From contig CANLND010000020.1 in NCBI GenBank assembly GCA_947492585.1, forward strand, positions 1 through 64,000: a stretch of DNA of 64,000 bases. The letters run 5' to 3'. Below the pieces are notes generated by a model. That model saw nothing but the letters and a program-made list of their open reading frames with translations. It had not been told where the DNA came from and searched no databases. Source of the stretch: an uncultured Paracoccaceae bacterium. Its GTDB lineage: Bacteria > Pseudomonadota > Alphaproteobacteria > Rhodobacterales > Rhodobacteraceae. Position numbers and translations under genes: made by a program. Below are positions 51,679 to 60,926 of this stretch, piece by piece. Every line of letters begins with the position of its first letter. Position 1 is the first letter of the stretch.

Positions 51679-54010
51679 GACGTAGCCTCTGGCAGGCGTG
51701 CCACACTTCTTCGGGCGTGGCGGGTGCATTTAGTGCAGGATACTCGCTGCCAAAGGCGGAGATTGCATCGCTCAATGCCAGAAAGGCAGAGATCCCCAAC
51801 ATAAACGGCGGCTCTCCGACCGCTTTGGAGCGATAGACCGTTTTGGCCGGGTTCGCTTGATCCCATAGGGCAACGTTGAACACATCTGGCGCATCAGAGC
51901 AGGCTGGAATTTTATAGGTTGATGGGGCGTGGGTGCGCAACCGCCCGGCATCGTCCCACACCAGTTCCTCGGTGGTCAACCAGCCCGCGCCCTGCACATA
52001 CCCGCCTTCAATCTGGCCGATATCCAACGCAGGATTCAGCGACGCGCCCGCGTCATGTAGAATATCAGCGCGTAAAATACGGTTTTCACCCGTGAGCTGA
52101 TCCACAACCACTTCGGTCAGAGCCGCGCCATAGGCAAAATAATAAAACGGTCGACCTTGGCCTTTTATGCGGTCCCATTGCAGATCTGGCGTTTTGTAAA
52201 ATCCGGTGGCGGACAGGCTTATGCGACCTTCGTAACAGTCACGCGCGGCCTCCGCAAAAGAGAGTTGGCGGGGGCCAATCTGCACCTGCCCGTTCGCAAA
52301 CATGATCTCTTCGACAGGCACATGGTGTGCAGTGGCCAAAAAGGTGGCCATGCGCATTTTGATCTCATCGCAGGCGTTTCGTACGGCCATTCCGTTTAGA
52401 TCTGATCCTGACGACGCTGCGGTGGCTGAGGTATTGGGCACTTTCGCCGTATCCGTGGCAGTGATCTTCACCCTTTGCAGATCCACGCCAAACCGGCTGG
52501 CCGCCACCTGGGCAACCTTTTGAAACAATCCTTGCCCCATTTCCGTACCACCGTGGTTCAAGTGGATCGATCCATCTTGATACACATGCACCAAGGCCCC
52601 AGCTTGGTTGAGATGGGTGAGCGTAAACGAAATGCCAAACTTCACCGGAGAAAACCCCAGTCCCCGTTTCAAATGCGGCTGCGCAGCATTCCAGGCCGCA
52701 ATCTCGTGACGCCGCTGCCCGTACTCTGCGCTGTGTAACAGTGCATTGGTCATCCCATGCAACTCAAAATCTACGACTGGCATGCCATAGGGCGTCATGG
52801 CTTCTTTTTGGCTTGAAATACCCCGGGGGGAGGCCCCAAGGGGCCGGGGGGCAGCGCCCCCCTCTTGCGCAGCAGGGTAATAATTTCGCATCCGCACCTC
52901 AATCGGATCCAGCCCAAGGTGATGGGCGATATGGTCCATCACCCGTTCTACGCCCAGCATCCCTTGTGGTCCGCCAAAGCCACGAAAGGCAGTGGCGCTT
53001 TGCAGATTGGTTTTTAATCGGTGGCTTTCGATGCGTATATGCGGCAGGTGATAGGCATTGTCGGCGTGCAACATAGCGCGATCTGCCACCGGCAGGGACA
53101 GATCCTGCGCCCAGCCACAGTTGACCAAATGGGTGAACACCAGCCCTTCGACGCGGCCAGCAGCATCAAATCCAACCTCATAAGCAATGCGAAAGGCATG
53201 GCGTTTGCCGGTGATGATCATATCATCGTCTCGGTCATAGCGCATTTTGCAGGCCTGACCCGTGGCGCGGGCAGCAATGGCGCAGGCGACTGCCAATGCG
53301 TTGCCCTGGCTTTCTTTGCCGCCAAAGCCTCCGCCCATGCGCCGTGTTTCGACCCGGACACTGTGCATCGGCACACCAATGGCCTCGGCCACTTTGTGCT
53401 GAATTTCCGTAGGGTGCTGGGTGGAGGCATGCGCATGACAGCCTCCGTCCTCTTGTGGCAGGGCAAGCGCAGCTTGACCCTCCAGATAAAAATGTTCCTG
53501 CCCGCCGATTTCAAACTGACCTGACAGCTGATGCGGGGCCAGCGATAGGGCCTGATCGGCGTCGCCAGCGTGCCAAATACGGGGCCCCTCTTCAAAGCGG
53601 CTGTTGATTGCGAGGGCGTCGTCCAGCGTCAAAATGGGAGGGTCTGAATCATAGGTCGCCTGCGCTTTACGCGCAGCCACCCGCGCGGCACGATGGCTGC
53701 GCGCGACCACCAGAAACAATGGCTGTCCGACATAATGAACCCGTCCAGTGCTTAACAGCGGTTCGTCATGCGCTGACGGGGAGACATCATTGGCAAAGGG
53801 CAGGTCAGCTGCAGTAAAAACAGCGACCACATCCTTGCTGTTGCGCACTTGGGTCAAGTTGAGATCACGCACATGTCCGTTGGCGATTTCACTGAGTCCA
53901 AAGGCCAGATGCAGGCAACCACGCGGAGTGGGAATGTCATCAACATATCGCGCCTCACCGGTGACATGCAGGGCCGCGGCATCGTGGGGCAGGGATTTTG
54001 CAACGCTCAT
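51668..54010 (-). CDS. xdhB: Xanthine dehydrogenase molybdopterin subunit
   Basis: 780 aa. It has the AldOx/Mo-binding motifs RRMGGGFGGKESQGN, FRGFGGPQGMLGVERVMDHIA, GGTEMGQGLFQKV (Moco contact) and KAVGEPPFMLGISAF. It forms a heterotetramer with XdhA and oxidises hypoxanthine and xanthine to urate in the cytosol. Its ATG overlaps the xdhA stop (ATGA). Residues about 380-404 (AQEGGAAPRPLGASPRGISSQ) are low-complexity and are encoded by a palindromic repeat inserted in frame between RNYY and TPYG, where the family normally has a much shorter loop. The rest of the protein appears intact. Confidence 0.95.
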   Translation of the reverse strand: MSVAKSLPHDAAALHVTGEARYVDDIPTPRGCLHLAFGLSEIANGHVRDLNLTQVRNSKDVVAVFTAADLPFANDVSPSAHDEPLLSTGRVHYVGQPLFLVVARSHRAARVAARKAQATYDSDPPILTLDDALAINSRFEEGPRIWHAGDADQALSLAPHQLSGQFEIGGQEHFYLEGQAALALPQEDGGCHAHASTQHPTEIQHKVAEAIGVPMHSVRVETRRMGGGFGGKESQGNALAVACAIAARATGQACKMRYDRDDDMIITGKRHAFRIAYEVGFDAAGRVEGLVFTHLVNCGWAQDLSLPVADRAMLHADNAYHLPHIRIESHRLKTNLQSATAFRGFGGPQGMLGVERVMDHIAHHLGLDPIEVRMRNYYPAAQEGGAAPRPLGASPRGISSQKEAMTPYGMPVVDFELHGMTNALLHSAEYGQRRHEIAAWNAAQPHLKRGLGFSPVKFGISFTLTHLNQAGALVHVYQDGSIHLNHGGTEMGQGLFQKVAQVAASRFGVDLQRVKITATDTAKVPNTSATAASSGSDLNGMAVRNACDEIKMRMATFLATAHHVPVEEIMFANGQVQIGPRQLSFAEAARDCYEGRISLSATGFYKTPDLQWDRIKGQGRPFYYFAYGAALTEVVVDQLTGENRILRADILHDAGASLNPALDIGQIEGGYVQGAGWLTTEELVWDDAGRLRTHAPSTYKIPACSDAPDVFNVALWDQANPAKTVYRSKAVGEPPFMLGISAFLALSDAISAFGSEYPALNAPATPEEVWHACQRLRHGV
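52797..52870. repeat. GC-rich palindromic repeat inserted in frame in xdhB
   Basis: On the + strand: GGCTTCTTTTTGGCTTGAAA, then TACCCCGGGGGG, then the hairpins GGCCCC-AA-GGGGCC and GGGGGGC-A-GCGCCCCCC. The TTCTTTTTGGC...AAATACCCCGG core recurs at 60806 and resembles an abundant intergenic element in roseobacter genomes. The length is compatible with the reading frame and introduces no stop. Confidence 0.75.
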
Positions 54011-55389
54011 AAGGTCACCTCCAATACGGAGGTGGCAGTGCCAGATAGATCCGCGAAATACCTTGCTAACAAGGCCTCAGCACAGCCTATGCGATATTGT
54101 GCCGAGGCGCGCATATCGCTGAGAGGGGTGAAATCGTGCGACAGGGCGATCTGGGCTTTCTTCAAAGTGTCGGACGTCATGGGGTGCCCAATTAGCGCGT
54201 CTTCAGTACTGCGCGCCCGTTTGGGGATACCGGCCATTCCGCCAAAGGCCAGCCGTGCTTCGGTGATCACGCCCTGTTCTGTGCGGATGTTAAACGCTGC
54301 CAGGACTGCTGAAATGTCCTGATCAAAGCGTTTGGACAGCTTGTAGACCCGCAGATTGTGCGCGCCACGGGGCAGGGTGATACTGTCAATAAACTCTCCC
54401 GGTGCGCGGTCCTGTTTGCCATAGTCCAAAAAGAAGTCTTCCACCGGCAGTGTGCGGCGCAGGTTGCGGTGGCGCAAAGTCATTTTTGCATCCAGTGCAA
54501 TCAGAGCCGGCGCGCAATCTCCGATTGGAGAGCCGTTGGCGATATTGCCACCAAGTGTCGCTGCATTGCGCACCTGCTGGCTGGCAAAGCGGCGCAACAT
54601 TTCGGCAAAATCTGGAAACTCTTTCGCCAGGGCAGTGCGCAACGTGTTCATTGTGACCATCGCGCCGATGCGGATTTCAAACGGATCACAGTGAATGGTC
54701 TGCAGGTCTCGACAGTCCTGCAAAAAAATCAATGGTGTCGGGGTTTGCAGTTTCTTGGTGACGTCCAGTCCCAGATCAGTGGCCCCCGCGACAAGAGTGG
54801 CCTCTGGTCTGTTTGCATAGGCTTCGGCCAGTTCGTCCGCAGTTTGGGGGCGACTTTCGGGCTGTGGGGCGGTTACGGCCTCGGCCTGTTCAAGCGCAGC
54901 TTGATCTGTCGCAATCCAATTGGGCACGGGCGCGTATTGGGCGGCCTTCGCCGCCCGCAAGATCGGAGCATAGCCCGTGCATCGGCACAGATTACCGGCA
55001 AACTGATCGTTGTAATCCTGAGTGCCATTGGCGTGGGCTGTGGTCATAGACATGACAAACCCTGGCGTACAGAAACCGCATTGGCTGCCATGATAAGTGA
55101 TCATGGCCTGCTGCACGGGGTGAAGATCTGTGGACGAGGTCGATACGCCCTCAACCGTGCGTATTGATTTCCCCTGAAGCTGCGGCAGGAACAGAATGCA
55201 GGCGTTCAACGCGTAATGCCCCGATCCATCGCTGACCATGATCGTACAGGCCCCGCAGTCTCCTTCGTTACAGCCTTCTTTGGTTCCCGTTAAACCGCGT
55301 TCTTCGCGCAGCCAGTCCAAAAGGGTTTGTGTTGGTGGCACATCTTTCAATGCCACGCTCTCTCCGTTTAGAAGAAAGGTGATGTCCAT
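54007..55389 (-). CDS. xdhA: Xanthine dehydrogenase small subunit ([2Fe-2S] and FAD)
   Basis: 460 aa. The N-terminal ferredoxin-like [2Fe-2S] domain has CNEGDCGACTIMV (about 39-51). The second cluster's Cys residues are in SQCGFCTPGFVMSM and NLCRCTGYAPI. The FAD-binding domain starts about residue 190 (ATLVAGATDLGLDVTKK, then TLGGNIANGSPIGDCAPALIAL), followed by a CO-dehydrogenase-flavoprotein C-terminal domain. It passes electrons from the Mo subunit through Fe-S to FAD and NAD. First gene of the seven-gene operon xdhABC plus BMP importer. Confidence 0.95.
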   Translation of the reverse strand: MDITFLLNGESVALKDVPPTQTLLDWLREERGLTGTKEGCNEGDCGACTIMVSDGSGHYALNACILFLPQLQGKSIRTVEGVSTSSTDLHPVQQAMITYHGSQCGFCTPGFVMSMTTAHANGTQDYNDQFAGNLCRCTGYAPILRAAKAAQYAPVPNWIATDQAALEQAEAVTAPQPESRPQTADELAEAYANRPEATLVAGATDLGLDVTKKLQTPTPLIFLQDCRDLQTIHCDPFEIRIGAMVTMNTLRTALAKEFPDFAEMLRRFASQQVRNAATLGGNIANGSPIGDCAPALIALDAKMTLRHRNLRRTLPVEDFFLDYGKQDRAPGEFIDSITLPRGAHNLRVYKLSKRFDQDISAVLAAFNIRTEQGVITEARLAFGGMAGIPKRARSTEDALIGHPMTSDTLKKAQIALSHDFTPLSDMRASAQYRIGCAEALLARYFADLSGTATSVLEVTL

Positions 55390-55582
55390 AATGACACCCT
55401 GTCGCCATACCTGAGATTAGGCCTTGGTTGCGCTGGTCGATGCGACGTAGACCAGACGCGGCTCCCCATAATTTTGTAACAATAGGATAGGGAGCCGCCG
55501 CGCCGGATAGCAAGGAAAACATGTACAATTCCGGATGTTGCCGCCTATATATGCAGTCCTATCTGGGAATGGCCGACAAAAC

Positions 55583-55606
55583 AAAGGCGCCTGTCTTGGC
55601 GCCTTT
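55583..55606 (-). terminator. Terminator of double NTF2-like gene
   Basis: AAAGGCGCC / GGCGCCTTT (9 bp, 6-nt loop TGTCTT), 16 nt after the gene's stop, with TTTG-TTTT following on the minus strand. Confidence 0.85.
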
Positions 55607-55621
55607 GCTGTCGTATGGGGT

Positions 55622-56569
55622 TTATTGTGCCGCCGGACGGAAAGGTTCGAGCACTTCAACATCCATGGAGCGCACCCGCGCAAAGCGTTGGGACGCATCG
55701 TTTTCGACCGTCCAGATGTGGTGGGTCTTGGCGATGAGTTTGGTGCCGTCGGGCAATAGGCCCGCCCAGTCAAACTCCATATCGATTGTATAGGTTTGAT
55801 CGGTGTTTTGGGTGACGTCAAATTCGGTGATCTGATGGGTGCTGGCTGCAACCGACGATGCCGGGCCTGCAAGCCAGTCAGAAAAGCCTTGGAAATCGGT
55901 GATCGCGCCGCTGGAAAAGTTCAACGTGAAGGGTGTGGCCAAAATTTCACGCACCGGGTCCGCGGCGCGGTCAGGGTTTTCGATCAGAGCCAGCCAATAG
56001 TGCACAAGGCTGCGCATGCGGTTTTCAGCGTATAGATCAATAAACGCCGTCGGGTTCAGTGCGCTTTTTGGTGTGATTTCAACGGACTGAAGTAGCGGTT
56101 GTGGTAGGTCTGTGCCCAATGACACAGAATAGTCCAGCTCGGCGCCGCGCAGCGCGCCGTCCGGCAACATGCCTTTGTTGATATAGTTCACGGTGGCGTT
56201 CAACTGCACCGTGCCGTCGGGCTGGGGAGTGACAGTTGCCGCCGTGACAGAGTGGCTGTTTTGCCATTCCTGCGGAATCTGGGCGATCCGCGCTGAATAC
56301 TCAGCATGGCCGCGGGCCTCTCCCAGCGAAGACTTCACAAAGACATCAGGCGCCAGAATATCCAGCGCGTTTTGAAGGCCACTGTCGGCGTTTTCATACA
56401 GCAAGAACCAACGATGAAACTGCGCAAGCGCTGCGTGTGTCACGTGACTTTGACGAATTTCATCGGGGGTCATTTCGGCGGCGGGTTGGGATAAGGCGGG
56501 ACTGGCCAAGACGGGCAAAACACATAGGGTCACGGTGCCTGCGAGGCGGCGAAACAAAGAGGGGAACAT
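55622..56569 (-). CDS. Exported protein with two NTF2/SnoaL-like domains
   Basis: 315 aa with a signal peptide (GTVTLCVLPVLASPALSQ). The two halves look like internal duplicates: ALAQFHRWFLLYENADSGLQNALDILAPDVFV with a later KSSLGEARGHAEYSARI, and RSLVHYWLALIENPDRAADPVREILATPFTL with SSGAITDFQGFSDWL. Each ends in strands with F/W-rich ends, so two cone-shaped NTF2-like domains in series are likely. Function unknown. It lies 42 nt after a TetR gene on the same strand, with a palindrome between, so TetR may control it or be co-transcribed with it. Confidence 0.6.
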   Translation of the reverse strand: MFPSLFRRLAGTVTLCVLPVLASPALSQPAAEMTPDEIRQSHVTHAALAQFHRWFLLYENADSGLQNALDILAPDVFVKSSLGEARGHAEYSARIAQIPQEWQNSHSVTAATVTPQPDGTVQLNATVNYINKGMLPDGALRGAELDYSVSLGTDLPQPLLQSVEITPKSALNPTAFIDLYAENRMRSLVHYWLALIENPDRAADPVREILATPFTLNFSSGAITDFQGFSDWLAGPASSVAASTHQITEFDVTQNTDQTYTIDMEFDWAGLLPDGTKLIAKTHHIWTVENDASQRFARVRSMDVEVLEPFRPAAQ

Positions 56570-56592
56570 GAGCGGTCCTGTACAGAGTTACA

Positions 56593-56614
56593 TTAATGAG
56601 CAACAACTCATTAA
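56593..56614. promoter_or_regulatory. Palindrome at the end of tetR and before the NTF2-like gene
   Basis: Perfect 8-bp arms TTAATGAG and CTCATTAA around CAACAA. It overlaps the tetR stop and lies 24 nt before the next ATG, in position to be a repressor operator. No classical T-tract makes a terminator role weaker. Binding by the adjacent TetR is only inferred. Confidence 0.45.
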
Positions 56615-57192
56615 TCCGGTTGTGCCACTGCACGCCAGCACATTGTGTACACCTCTTCCAAATAAGCGTCGTTTGGCCGAGGACTGCCAAGCGCAGTTGC
56701 ACGTGCAATCTGCGCCACCGGGGCAGCCAACAGTGTGGTAATCGCGGGCAAGGGGGCTGGACGCAATGCTCCTGAAGTCACGAAGTCTTGCAGCAGCTCT
56801 TGTAACGGCGCGTTCATCGCGGATATTTCGGCGCGGATTTCGCTGGTGTACAAAGGGGAGTGCGCCATAGCTTCGGTGAAGGCAAACATGCCCGGGTTCT
56901 CAAAGGCATGGGTGAGCAGTGCAAACCAGACATTGCGGACCCGTTCACGCGGCGTCCCGGTGTTCGACAGTGCTTGCAGCATCGCTGTGTGGGCGCTTTT
57001 TTTACAATCAAGATAGACCACCTGCAACAGGACGTCTTTGGTTGGGTAATGACGGTAAATCGTACCAACCGAAAGCCCGGCACGTTTGGCAATACGATTG
57101 ACCGAGGCCGAGGCCAGCCCAAAATCGAGGACTTCGGCGATGGTCGCACGCCGTATGTCAGCGGGCTTATTGCCTGTGGGCTTGCGGGCCAT
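56611..57192 (-). CDS. TetR-family transcriptional regulator
   Basis: 193 aa from MARKPTGNKP; the track extends it 23 codons upstream without family match. The helix-turn-helix is ASVNRIAKRAGLSVGTIYRHYPTKDVLLQVVY. The ligand domain is helical and divergent (MFAFTEAMAHSPLYTSEIRAEI). It is divergent from dnaE and sits directly upstream of the double NTF2-like gene. Ligand and targets unknown. Confidence 0.88.
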   Translation of the reverse strand: MARKPTGNKPADIRRATIAEVLDFGLASASVNRIAKRAGLSVGTIYRHYPTKDVLLQVVYLDCKKSAHTAMLQALSNTGTPRERVRNVWFALLTHAFENPGMFAFTEAMAHSPLYTSEIRAEISAMNAPLQELLQDFVTSGALRPAPLPAITTLLAAPVAQIARATALGSPRPNDAYLEEVYTMCWRAVAQPD

Positions 57193-57287
57193 GCGTAAAA
57201 GTCCTTGTTGGCGGGGCAAAAAAGCAAGCGCTACAATGACGTAAAACACGGTGGTTCGCAACGCTGCCGTGCGATAGCTTGGTGCAC

Positions 57288-60200
57288 ATGACAGCTTCTC
57301 GATTCATTCACCTGCGCACCCATACCGAATATTCGTTGCTAGAGGGCGCCGTGCGTCTGAAAAAGCTACCGGATCTATGTGCTGCCAATAATATGCCCGC
57401 CATTGCGGTCACTGATACCAATGCGATGTTCTCGGCACTGGAATTTTCGGTGACCGTGTCAAAAGCCGGGGTGCAACCCATTGTCGGGTGTCAGGTGGAT
57501 TTGACGTTCCTAACGGCAGAGCCCGGGGGAAAGCCCAAATTGCCTGCCCCCTTGGTGTTGTTGGCGCAAAGCGAAGCCGGGTATGAAAACCTGATGAAGC
57601 TGTCGTCTTGTCTATACGTCGACAAGGGGGGCCAGTTGCCGCAGGTGACACTGGATGAACTGGACCGGCATTCAGCAGGGCTGATCTGTCTGTCTGGAGG
57701 GCCAGACGGACCTGTGGGCATGTTGCTGCAACTCGGCCAGCGTGACGCTGCCGAGGATCTGATGCGGCGGCTCAAATCGATATTCCCGGATCGCTTGTAT
57801 GTGGAGCTGCAACGTCATCCCGGCGAGGACGGGCAACCCGAAAAGGAACGCCTGACAGAGCGCGCTCATGTGGAAATGGCCTATGCAATGGATCTGCCCC
57901 TGGTGGCGACCAATGATGTGTATTTCCCCAAGGCTGAGATGTACGAAGCCCATGATGCGCTGATCTGTATCTCTGAGGGTGCCTATGTCGACCAGATGGA
58001 GGGCCGTCGTCGCCTGACACCGCAGCACTACTTCAAAAGCCAAGAAGAGATGATCACGCTGTTTGCCGATCTGCCCGAAGCGATCGAAAACACCGTGGAA
58101 ATTGCACAGCGTTGTGCATTCAAAGCCTATCTGCGCGATCCCATTCTTCCAAAATTTGCTGATGACGAGGTCGCCGAGCTGCGCCGCATCGCCAATGAAG
58201 GCCTGCAACAGCGTCTGGCAGTAATCCCCCACGCGGTGAGCGTGGAAGACTACCAGAAACGGCTCGATTTTGAGCTGGATATTATCGAGGGCATGGGCTT
58301 TCCCGGCTACTTCCTGATCGTTGCGGACTTTATCCAATGGGGCAAGGACCAAGGGATCCCGGTCGGGCCGGGCCGGGGGTCGGGCGCGGGGTCTTTGGTG
58401 GCCTATGCGTTGACGATCACCGACCTTGATCCGTTGCGCTATTCTTTGCTGTTTGAGCGGTTTTTGAACCCGGAACGCGTGTCGATGCCCGACTTTGATA
58501 TCGACTTTTGCATGGACCGCCGCGAAGAGGTGATCCGCTATGTGCAGCAGAAATACGGTCGTGACAAAGTCGGCCAGATCATCACCTTTGGTGCGCTATT
58601 GTCCAAAGCGGCCGTGCGAGACATTGGGCGTGTATTGCAGATGCCTTATGGTCAGGTGGACCGCCTGTCCAAAATGATCCCGGTGGAAGGCGTCAAACCT
58701 GTCTCGATCGAAAAGGCCCTGCAGGATGAACCGCGCCTGAAAGAAGAGGCGCGCAATGAACCCGTGGTCGACCGGCTGCTGACCTATGGTCAACAGGTCG
58801 AAGGCCTGTTGCGAAACGCGTCTACCCACGCGGCGGGCGTGGTGATTGGGGACCGCCCGTTGGATGCCTTGGTGCCGCTATACCAGGATCCGCGCTCGGA
58901 CATGCCCGCGACTCAGTTCAACATGAAATGGGTCGAACAGGCTGGTTTGGTCAAATTTGATTTTCTTGGCCTGAAAACTCTGACGGTTATTCAAAACGCG
59001 GTGGATCTGATCTGTAAATCGGGCCGGGATCTGCATGTCCGCGCAGACGGAACACCACTGTATGACCCGCCTGAAGGCGCGGTGAATGAGATCAATGCCA
59101 TCCCGCTGGATGACAAACCCACCTACGATCTCTATTCCGCTGCAAAAACTGTGGCAGTGTTTCAGGTGGAATCCACCGGTATGATGGATGCGCTTAAGCG
59201 CATGAAACCCACCTGTATTGAGGACATCGTGGCGCTTGTGGCGCTGTATCGCCCAGGTCCGATGGAGAACATCCCGACCTATTGTGAGGTCAAGAACGGG
59301 CTGCGTAAGATCACCTCAGTCCATCCGTTGATCGATCATATTCTTGAAGAAACGCAAGGTATTATCGTGTATCAGGAACAGGTGATGCAAATTGCCCAGG
59401 TGATGGCGGGCTACTCGCTGGGCGGGGCGGATCTTTTGCGCCGTGCCATGGGTAAGAAGATCAAGGAAGCGATGGACGCAGAGCGTCCCAAATTTGAAAA
59501 AGGGGCTGCCGAAAACGGCGTGCCCACGAAAAAAGCCTCTGAAGTCTTCGATCTCTTGGAGAAGTTCGCCAACTACGGCTTCAACAAATCCCACGCCGCC
59601 GCCTATGCGGTGGTGAGCTACCAGACAGGCTGGCTCAAGGCCAATCACCCGGTCGAATTCATGGCCGGTGTCATGAACTGTGATATCCACCTGACCGAAA
59701 AACTGGCGATATATTTCGAGGAAGTGCGCAAGGGTCTGAAGTTGGGTTATGTCCCCCCCTGCGTGAATCGGTCGTTGGCGACGTTTGATGTGGTCGAGGG
59801 CAAGCTGGTCTATGCGCTGGGCGCCCTGAAAAACGTCGGCGCCGAGGCTATGAACCTGGTGGTTGATGGCCGCGATGATCATCCCTTTGCCACCCTGTTT
59901 GATTTTGCCCGCCGGGTGGATCTGAAAAAGGTTGGCAAACGTCCGTTGGAAATGCTGGCCCGAGCCGGGGCCTTTGATCAGCTGGATAAAAATCGCCGCC
60001 GGGTGTTTGACAGTCTCGAAGGCCTGGTGGCCTATTCCGCCGCCATTCATGAACAGAAAAATTCCAATCAGGTGTCTCTGTTCGGCGAAGCAGGCGATGA
60101 CTTGCCTGAACCACGGTTGGCTGGGGTGCCGGATTGGTTGCCAGCAGAACGTCTCGCAGAAGAGTTCCGCGCGATTGGGTTTTACCTGTCCGGCCACCCA

Positions 60201-60785
60201 CTGGACGACTATATGCCAGCGCTAAAGCGTAAAGACGTGATGACTTTGGATGAGGTCGAAGCCAAGGCGGCACGTGGACCATTTATGGCAAAAATGTCGG
60301 GTGTGGTGGCTGGGCGGCAAGAACGCAAATCTGCACGCGGCAATCGCTTTGCCTTTGCACAATTGTCGGATCCAACCGGCGCATTCGAAGTCACGCTGTT
60401 TTCCGAAGTTTTGGAAAAATCCCGCGAGTATCTGGATACCGGATCCAAAGTTGTGATCACCGCCGAGGCCACCATGGAGAGCGATCAGTTAAAGCTTCTG
60501 ATCCGTTCAGTTGGCCCCGTAGACGCAGCGATTGCCGACGCCGGACGCAGTTCTTTGCGGTTGTATCTGCAAGATGCCAGTGTGGTGCCCACTGTGGCGC
60601 GTGTGCTGGAAGACGCCAAATCCGCCGCGTGCAGCGCCACCCCAGGGGAGATCTATGTCTATCTTCAGGATCCTAAGCTGCCGGGGGATGTGGAAATGGA
60701 TTTGGGGCAGATGTTCCCGATTAATCCTCAGATCAAAGGCGCGCTCAAGTCGTTGGATGGAGTTTTAGACGTCGAGGAAATCTAA
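57288..60785 (+). CDS. dnaE: DNA polymerase III subunit alpha
   Basis: 1165 aa from ATG 57288; the track start (TTG) lies 9 nt upstream and neither has a clear ribosome site. The PHP domain begins FIHLRTHTEYSLLEGAVRLKKL. The catalytic palm has GPGRGSGAGSLVAYALTITDLDP and the catalytic Asp pair in PDFDIDFCMDRREEV. Further motifs are RNASTHAAGVVIG, QMIAQVMAGYSLGGADLL-type IAQVMAGYSLGGADLLRRAMGKK and NKSHAAAYAVVSYQT. The OB fold is at FMAKMSGVVAGRQERKSARGNRFAFAQL. It is the replicative polymerase of the chromosome. Confidence 0.97.
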   Translation: MTASRFIHLRTHTEYSLLEGAVRLKKLPDLCAANNMPAIAVTDTNAMFSALEFSVTVSKAGVQPIVGCQVDLTFLTAEPGGKPKLPAPLVLLAQSEAGYENLMKLSSCLYVDKGGQLPQVTLDELDRHSAGLICLSGGPDGPVGMLLQLGQRDAAEDLMRRLKSIFPDRLYVELQRHPGEDGQPEKERLTERAHVEMAYAMDLPLVATNDVYFPKAEMYEAHDALICISEGAYVDQMEGRRRLTPQHYFKSQEEMITLFADLPEAIENTVEIAQRCAFKAYLRDPILPKFADDEVAELRRIANEGLQQRLAVIPHAVSVEDYQKRLDFELDIIEGMGFPGYFLIVADFIQWGKDQGIPVGPGRGSGAGSLVAYALTITDLDPLRYSLLFERFLNPERVSMPDFDIDFCMDRREEVIRYVQQKYGRDKVGQIITFGALLSKAAVRDIGRVLQMPYGQVDRLSKMIPVEGVKPVSIEKALQDEPRLKEEARNEPVVDRLLTYGQQVEGLLRNASTHAAGVVIGDRPLDALVPLYQDPRSDMPATQFNMKWVEQAGLVKFDFLGLKTLTVIQNAVDLICKSGRDLHVRADGTPLYDPPEGAVNEINAIPLDDKPTYDLYSAAKTVAVFQVESTGMMDALKRMKPTCIEDIVALVALYRPGPMENIPTYCEVKNGLRKITSVHPLIDHILEETQGIIVYQEQVMQIAQVMAGYSLGGADLLRRAMGKKIKEAMDAERPKFEKGAAENGVPTKKASEVFDLLEKFANYGFNKSHAAAYAVVSYQTGWLKANHPVEFMAGVMNCDIHLTEKLAIYFEEVRKGLKLGYVPPCVNRSLATFDVVEGKLVYALGALKNVGAEAMNLVVDGRDDHPFATLFDFARRVDLKKVGKRPLEMLARAGAFDQLDKNRRRVFDSLEGLVAYSAAIHEQKNSNQVSLFGEAGDDLPEPRLAGVPDWLPAERLAEEFRAIGFYLSGHPLDDYMPALKRKDVMTLDEVEAKAARGPFMAKMSGVVAGRQERKSARGNRFAFAQLSDPTGAFEVTLFSEVLEKSREYLDTGSKVVITAEATMESDQLKLLIRSVGPVDAAIADAGRSSLRLYLQDASVVPTVARVLEDAKSAACSATPGEIYVYLQDPKLPGDVEMDLGQMFPINPQIKGALKSLDGVLDVEEI

Positions 60786-60805
60786 CAGATTACGCACTTC
60801 CTGCC

Positions 60806-60853
60806 GCTTCTTTTTGGCGAAAAATACCCCGGAGCGCGAGGCAGAGCCTCGCT
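60806..60853. repeat. Palindromic repeat after dnaE, second copy of the xdhB element
   Basis: GCTTCTTTTTGGCGAAAAA-TACCCCGGAGC, then hairpin GCGAGGC-AGA-GCCTCGC (7-bp stem). The left part matches the repeat at 52797 almost base for base. It may also end dnaE transcription. Confidence 0.65.
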
Positions 60854-60926
60854 CACCCTTTCACAAACGAACGGGCGGGATGATTTATGCATGGGTTATA
60901 CTGATAGCGCGCGGGGCACCCGGGCA

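Noticed and set aside
59316-60197. 293-codon minus-strand ORF antisense to dnaE
   Set aside because: Shadow of the dnaE coding strand.
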